This document shows, piece after piece, positions 5,527 through 8,576 of a stretch of DNA of 8,576 nt. Position numbers and translations under genes: made by a program. The notes under the pieces are model-generated. The model did not search any database, had not been told where the DNA came from, and was given only the letters and a program-made list of their open reading frames with translations. How positions within the stretch are numbered: the first letter of the stretch is position 1; each line of letters starts with the position of its first letter. Origin of the DNA: RGIG2206 sp045648425 (GTDB lineage Bacteria; Bacillota; Clostridia; Oscillospirales; Acutalibacteraceae); NCBI GenBank assembly GCA_045648425.1, contig JAZRNV010000115.1, forward strand, positions 1 to 8,576, read 5' to 3'.

Positions 5527-6367
5527 ACTGTTGTTTTTTTGCAAATTCGGTGGGGGTATAGCCGGTGATACGCTTAAAGGTTTTGCTGAAATGATATATG
5601 TTGCTGAACCCTACTGCTTCGGCCACCTCGCTGACCGACATATACTCTGAAACGAGCATACTCTTTGCTTTTTCGATTCTTAGGTCGGCAACGTACTTGG
5701 CAGGGGTAATGCCGAACAAATTTGAAAACAGCTTGCGCAAATAAACCTCGCTGATACCTGCGGCATTGGCCAAGCGAGTGTTGTTAAGCTGTTGGTCGGA
5801 ATAGTTGAGGTCAATGTAATTCACCGCCGGCCGAATAATTTCATATTGACTGCGCTGATAGTTGCTTACCCCTTGCTGCGCCTGAATTTTTGAAATGATG
5901 TCATATATATCACGCATACATTTTGCTTGATGAGATGACCCGGCTAAGGCAAAATTTCTTTCAATGCGTTCAGATAGGGCCAGCAGCTCTTTGTTGTTGG
6001 TTATATCAAACTGGGCGGCGTGCATCCAGGTGCTGTCAACCGCGCTTGCGCGCAGATGCCCGCGGTCAAGATAACCTCTTATATAATCATCGTCAAGATA
6101 CCAAGCGGTAATGTTGATCCAAATCAGCTCGCCCGCTTCCACACAGATTTCGGTGCAGTTACAGCCGTGAGGAACAAAAACAAGATGCCCCTCATCGATG
6201 GTGAGGGCGCGTCCGTCACATTCAACCGTCATCTTTCCTTCGGTTACAATACCGAAGGCCGAACTCCATCTGTGCGTTTCGGTGCGCTTAACGTTTTTAA
6301 CCGTTGCATAGCGATTGATATTTCTTATGTCCATAACAATAAGCTTAGACAGGTCAATATCATACAT
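5525..6367 (-). CDS. AraC-family transcriptional regulator with cupin-like sensor domain (E)
   Basis: A 280-aa regulator. Residues about 15-100 look like the AraC-binding cupin domain: TEGKMTVECDGRALTIDEG (42-60) followed by VFVPHGC (63-69), the usual G-x-L/M...G-x-x-x-x-I-P-P-G style pattern. Residues about 178-278 form the AraC double helix-turn-helix (QQLNNTRLANAAGISEVYLR; VSEVAEAVGFSNIYHFSKTF; ending GYTPTEFAKK). The start at ATG 6367 is supported by AGGAGC at 6375-6380 with 7-bp spacing. This sensor type usually binds a sugar or other small carbon source. Its divergent partner is a solute-binding lipoprotein, so it probably controls that transporter gene (inference from position). It shares only the DNA-binding half with the neighbouring PocR-type regulator, so the two are not duplicates. 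Confidence 0.9.
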   Translation of the reverse strand: MYDIDLSKLIVMDIRNINRYATVKNVKRTETHRWSSAFGIVTEGKMTVECDGRALTIDEGHLVFVPHGCNCTEICVEAGELIWINITAWYLDDDYIRGYLDRGHLRASAVDSTWMHAAQFDITNNKELLALSERIERNFALAGSSHQAKCMRDIYDIISKIQAQQGVSNYQRSQYEIIRPAVNYIDLNYSDQQLNNTRLANAAGISEVYLRKLFSNLFGITPAKYVADLRIEKAKSMLVSEYMSVSEVAEAVGFSNIYHFSKTFKRITGYTPTEFAKKQQ

Positions 6368-6408
6368 AGTGGTTGCTCCTTTTTAAAGGGATTAAGCTTA
6401 TGGTAACA

Positions 6409-6621
6409 CAAAAACAACAAAAGTGCAATCTTAAAAATATCAGAATATACAAATAATAAGTTGTTTTATTCATTGTAAACGGGAATAGAGCGATATAAAA
6501 CAATAAGCGTCAAGAGCTAATCTTGCCGAAATATCCGTGTATGTGCGTATAGCACAGCGCTTTATGATGTGTGCGTGCAGCTGTTTTTTTATTTGACATA
6601 TTTAGTATCAAAAACAACAAA
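6409..6621 (+). repeat. 13-bp direct repeat 200 bp apart in the regulatory gap
   Basis: CAAAAACAACAAA occurs at 6409-6421 and 6609-6621, identical and exactly 200 bp apart. One copy is next to the start of the AraC regulator and the other about 80 bp upstream of the solute-binding protein's -35. This placement fits a regulator binding both promoters, possibly by looping. The motif is A-rich, so a chance match cannot be excluded. Confidence 0.4.
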
Positions 6622-6699
6622 TATTTTAAAATTAAGAAAGAGCATTAAAAACAGAAGAGTGAAAGAGATGCGCATTTGTTTAAAAAAGTGTATTCTGCA

Positions 6700-6728
6700 T
6701 TGACAATTTTTTTCTGCGGTGGTACTAT
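6700..6728 (+). promoter_or_regulatory. Promoter of the solute-binding protein gene
   Basis: TTGACA (6700-6705), a 17-bp spacer, and TACTAT (6723-6728): perfect -35, five of six in the -10, ideal spacing. Transcription would begin near 6735. The ribosome binding site AAAGGAGG (6761-6768) lies 9 bp before ATG 6778. This is the strongest promoter in the window, as expected for an abundant lipoprotein. Confidence 0.8.
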
Positions 6729-6736
6729 TATTTTGT

Positions 6737-6756
6737 ATTAGAAAATTACTTCTAAT
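6737..6756. promoter_or_regulatory. Inverted repeat at the transcription start of the SBP gene
   Basis: ATTAGAA (6737-6743) and TTCTAAT (6750-6756) form a perfect 7-bp inverted repeat with spacer AATTAC, directly after the expected start site and just before the Shine-Dalgarno. It could be a repressor operator or a small leader hairpin that shields or stabilises the mRNA. The size suits a dimeric repressor, which is not the usual site type of the AraC regulators seen here. Confidence 0.45.
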
Positions 6757-6777
6757 GTTAAAAGGAGGAACAACATT

Positions 6778-8157
6778 ATGAAAAAAATACTTTCATTGGC
6801 CCTTGTGCTGATAATGGCGTTTTCTGTTTTTGTTGCTGCCACCGGTTGCTCAAGCTCGCAGAATGACGGCGCGGCTGATAAGGGCGGAGAATTCAGCAAT
6901 GACATTCCCGGCGGCGTTGGTAACGTCAGCGCCGAGATGCTGGAGGCCCTTTCTAATTCAGGTACAATATCGGTTTATAATTTTAACGGCACTCTCACCG
7001 AAGAGGACAAGAAGTTTGATAAATATTTTGAAGAGGTTTACGGCGGCAAGGTTGACCATCGCTTTAAGACCTGGTCATATTGGTTTAACGTGTTTATGAC
7101 AGAGTTTGCTGCAAACGATGCTCCCGACGTAACCTATGTTTACAACGAGTTTTGGCCTAAGCTGGGCTCTCGCGGCTACGTTTACAGCCAAAGAGAGCTT
7201 AAAGAGATGGGCATCATCGGACTTGACCATCCCGTTGTTACCAATTCTATGGAACTTTCCGAAGCTAACTATGCCATAGCAGGCGAGGTATATTCTTTAG
7301 ACGTTTACAAGGTTTCTCCCACCGTAATGGGTGTTAACAACAAAATACTCAAAGAGTGCAATGTTAAAAAGACTCCCACTGAGTATTACAGAGAGGGCTT
7401 GTGGAACTGGGATAATTTCCTTAAGGTTTGCGAGCAGGTGTGCTCTGTTGATAAAGATGCAGACGGCAAAAGCGACTATGTTGGTTATGCCGGCTGGAAC
7501 GGTCACTATGTTATCGGTATGAACGACGGCCGTCTTATCGGCATCGACAAAAAGACCGGCAAGGTTTCTCTTAATTTTGATGACATCAAGGTTAAAAACG
7601 GCTTTGAAATGTATCAAGACATTTATGCCAAAAAGAAATATGCTGAAATGGACAAAGATTTGGTAGGCGGCAAGCTGGCCATGTTCGTTATGGAAGATTT
7701 TAATATTGCAAAGCAGTATAACACTTCTGTTGAGTCTTACGGCAAGGCCTCTGTTGCTGATTGGACCATCGTTCCTCTGCCCGAGGGCCCCAACGCAACC
7801 GAAGATTATGTTTACGGCTTTGTAGAGGGATATTTTGTGGTGTCCTCCACCAAAAATGCCCAGGGCTGTCTCAACTACATAATCGCCAAGCACACCTTTA
7901 ACGAAAAGTATGCCGAGGTTAATCCTAAAACCGACCTTAGATACTGGGTTGATGATGAATGTGATCAGATGCTTGATGACCTCCAGCCCCGTGTTTATGA
8001 GGGCTTGTGGGCAGGCGTTGCCAACGTCTTCAGCAATCAGTGGGGTCTGTGGGAGGATCTGCGCAAGGGTAAGCAGAGCGTTACTGAGGTTTTAAACACC
8101 TATACACCTTTCTTCGAACAGCAGTGCGAGGTCGAAAACACCCACAGAAAGAAGTAA
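6778..8157 (+). CDS. Extracellular solute-binding lipoprotein, family 1-like (F)
   Basis: A 459-aa ABC-type substrate-binding protein. Residues 1-23 are a lipoprotein signal peptide (MKK, hydrophobic core, box ATGC), with lipidation expected at C24 and a Ser/Gly/Asp-rich linker to about residue 60. The mature part has the two-lobe binding-protein pattern: ISVYNF near 64, a DAPDVTYVY segment (115-122), LWNWDNFLKVCEQV (208-221) typical of sugar-binding family 1, and GGKLAMFVMED (297-307). DKDADGKSD (225-233) fits a calcium-binding D-x-D-x-D-G loop, common in clostridial binding proteins. Many aromatic residues (WSYWF 99-103; WNGHY 240-244) suit a carbohydrate ligand. It should sit on the outer face of the membrane and deliver ligand to a permease. 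No permease or ATPase gene is in the window. It has its own promoter and a strong terminator, and is divergent from an AraC regulator. Ligand unknown. Confidence 0.9.
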   Translation: MKKILSLALVLIMAFSVFVAATGCSSSQNDGAADKGGEFSNDIPGGVGNVSAEMLEALSNSGTISVYNFNGTLTEEDKKFDKYFEEVYGGKVDHRFKTWSYWFNVFMTEFAANDAPDVTYVYNEFWPKLGSRGYVYSQRELKEMGIIGLDHPVVTNSMELSEANYAIAGEVYSLDVYKVSPTVMGVNNKILKECNVKKTPTEYYREGLWNWDNFLKVCEQVCSVDKDADGKSDYVGYAGWNGHYVIGMNDGRLIGIDKKTGKVSLNFDDIKVKNGFEMYQDIYAKKKYAEMDKDLVGGKLAMFVMEDFNIAKQYNTSVESYGKASVADWTIVPLPEGPNATEDYVYGFVEGYFVVSSTKNAQGCLNYIIAKHTFNEKYAEVNPKTDLRYWVDDECDQMLDDLQPRVYEGLWAGVANVFSNQWGLWEDLRKGKQSVTEVLNTYTPFFEQQCEVENTHRKK

Positions 8158-8162
8158 TTGTT

Positions 8163-8198
8163 AAAAGGGTTTGGCAGGCAACTGTCAAGCCCTTTTTT
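8163..8198 (+). terminator. Strong rho-independent terminator after the SBP gene
   Basis: A 15-bp stem (8163-8177 with 8182-8196, including two G-T pairs) is capped by the GCAA tetraloop (8178-8181) and runs into TTTTTT (8193-8198). It starts 5 bp after the stop codon. Its strength suggests the lipoprotein message is separated from, or expressed above, the next gene. Confidence 0.92.
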
Positions 8199-8249
8199 GT
8201 GTTGCAAACTATATTTTGGTTTTAATAAATATCCTTCGGAGGTGCCCCG

Positions 8250-8576
8250 ATGTATACAGATATATTAGGTAAAAAAAGGATGAAGCTTGGCCTTCACATT
8301 CACACCAACCGTTCTGACGGTAAACGGTCTCCTGAAGAAGTGGCTGAAATCTATCGCAAGGCAGGGTTTGATGCCATAGCATTGACCGACCATTGGCGGT
8401 GGAATGCCTCGGGCGAGCTGGAGGGGCTGCGTATAATATCGGGCTGCGAGTATAATATATGCGGTCAGGATACGGCTGCAAGGGGTGTTTTTCACCTTGT
8501 GGCTTTAGGTGCAAAGGAAGCTCCCGATTTATATGATAAAAGCATAACCGACCCTGCGGCTGTTGTAGATGCCGTT
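8250..8576 (+). CDS. PHP-domain metal-dependent hydrolase, N-terminal part (G)
   Basis: The first 109 codons of a gene that runs off the right edge of the window. It starts at ATG 8250 with GGAGGTG (8238-8244) 5 bp upstream. The PHP signature is clear: H16-x-H18 in LHIHTNRSDG with D23, then ALTDHW (D47, H48), E67 in SGCEY, and H82 in VFHLVALG. These are metal ligands of the PHP fold (PF02811), shared by histidinol phosphatase, the DNA polymerase III PHP domain and many stand-alone phosphoesterases. No polymerase or HisK-specific feature is visible, so only a metal-dependent phosphoesterase/hydrolase can be claimed. A strong terminator lies between it and the lipoprotein gene. Only a weak promoter (TTGCAA at 8202-8207 with AT-rich sequence 18 bp on) is seen, so it may rely on partial read-through. 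Confidence 0.85.
   Translation, partial: MYTDILGKKRMKLGLHIHTNRSDGKRSPEEVAEIYRKAGFDAIALTDHWRWNASGELEGLRIISGCEYNICGQDTAARGVFHLVALGAKEAPDLYDKSITDPAAVVDAV

Larger units (their letters stand above)
6368..6777. other. 410-bp divergent regulatory gap (no gene)
   Basis: AT-rich sequence between the AraC regulator and the solute-binding protein, with no credible frame on either strand. For the minus-strand regulator I see only weak promoter options: TTGCAC (6428-6423), 17 bp, TACCAT (6405-6400), or TTTACA (6479-6474) with an AT-rich -10. A second TTGACA at 6593-6598 has no -10 at a usable distance. The gap is long for two genes that need only a promoter each, which suggests several regulator sites. 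Confidence 0.6.

Noticed and set aside
148..6566. GCGCTTTATG shared by the repeat mosaic (148-157) and the regulatory gap (6557-6566)
   Set aside because: Ten bases with no extended flanking similarity; compatible with chance in a window of this size.
6593..6621. TTGACA at 6593-6598 as a second promoter for the solute-binding protein
   Set aside because: No -10-like hexamer lies 16 to 18 bp downstream; the site at 6700-6728 is far better.
7297..7893. Minus-strand frame of 198 codons inside the solute-binding protein gene
   Set aside because: Antisense shadow; the plus-strand gene has promoter, ribosome binding site, lipobox and terminator.

Overview
The window looks like a chromosomal piece of a gut-type Clostridia genome (Firmicutes/Bacillota, probably in or near the Oscillospirales). 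The evidence is AGGAGG-type ribosome binding sites, TTGACA/TATAAT-type promoters, a short lysine-rich lipoprotein signal peptide, AraC-type regulators next to a sugar-type solute-binding protein, and a palindromic repeat mosaic of a kind I remember from gut Ruminococcaceae/Oscillospiraceae. This placement rests on style and memory, not on a marker gene.

Layout. Positions 1-60 hold a rho-independent terminator, probably of a gene left of the window. Positions 61-536 hold no credible gene. They carry a chain of about ten short hairpins, ending in a terminator-like stem and a three-copy GTGATAT array with an exact 24-bp period. Positions 537-4551 are a compact minus-strand operon, read right to left: FAD-dependent oxidoreductase (C, 424 aa), M14 zinc-carboxypeptidase-like enzyme (B, 351 aa), second FAD-dependent oxidoreductase with an extra C-terminal domain (A, 560 aa). 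C and B are 5 bp apart. B and A overlap by 4 bp (ATGA).

Divergent from this operon is a plus-strand PocR-domain/AraC-HTH regulator (D, 4662-5504). The 110-bp gap between them holds overlapping opposed promoter candidates and an 8-bp direct repeat spaced 21 bp, a likely AraC-type operator. D converges on a second AraC regulator (E, minus, 5525-6367), and the two share one bidirectional terminator. E is divergent from a lipoprotein solute-binding protein (F, 6778-8157) across a 410-bp regulatory gap with a strong promoter. F ends in a strong terminator. It is followed by the start of a PHP-domain metal-dependent hydrolase (G, from 8250), cut by the window edge.

Working model (inference): F captures an extracellular, probably carbohydrate-like ligand under control of E. 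The cytoplasmic C-B-A enzymes oxidise and hydrolyse a small conjugated substrate under control of D, which senses a small ligand through its PocR domain. No permease, glycoside hydrolase or kinase is visible, so the substrate cannot be named. The C-B-A cassette (two PF12831-like flavoenzymes around a cytosolic M14 peptidase-like enzyme) is the best candidate for an undescribed pathway here.
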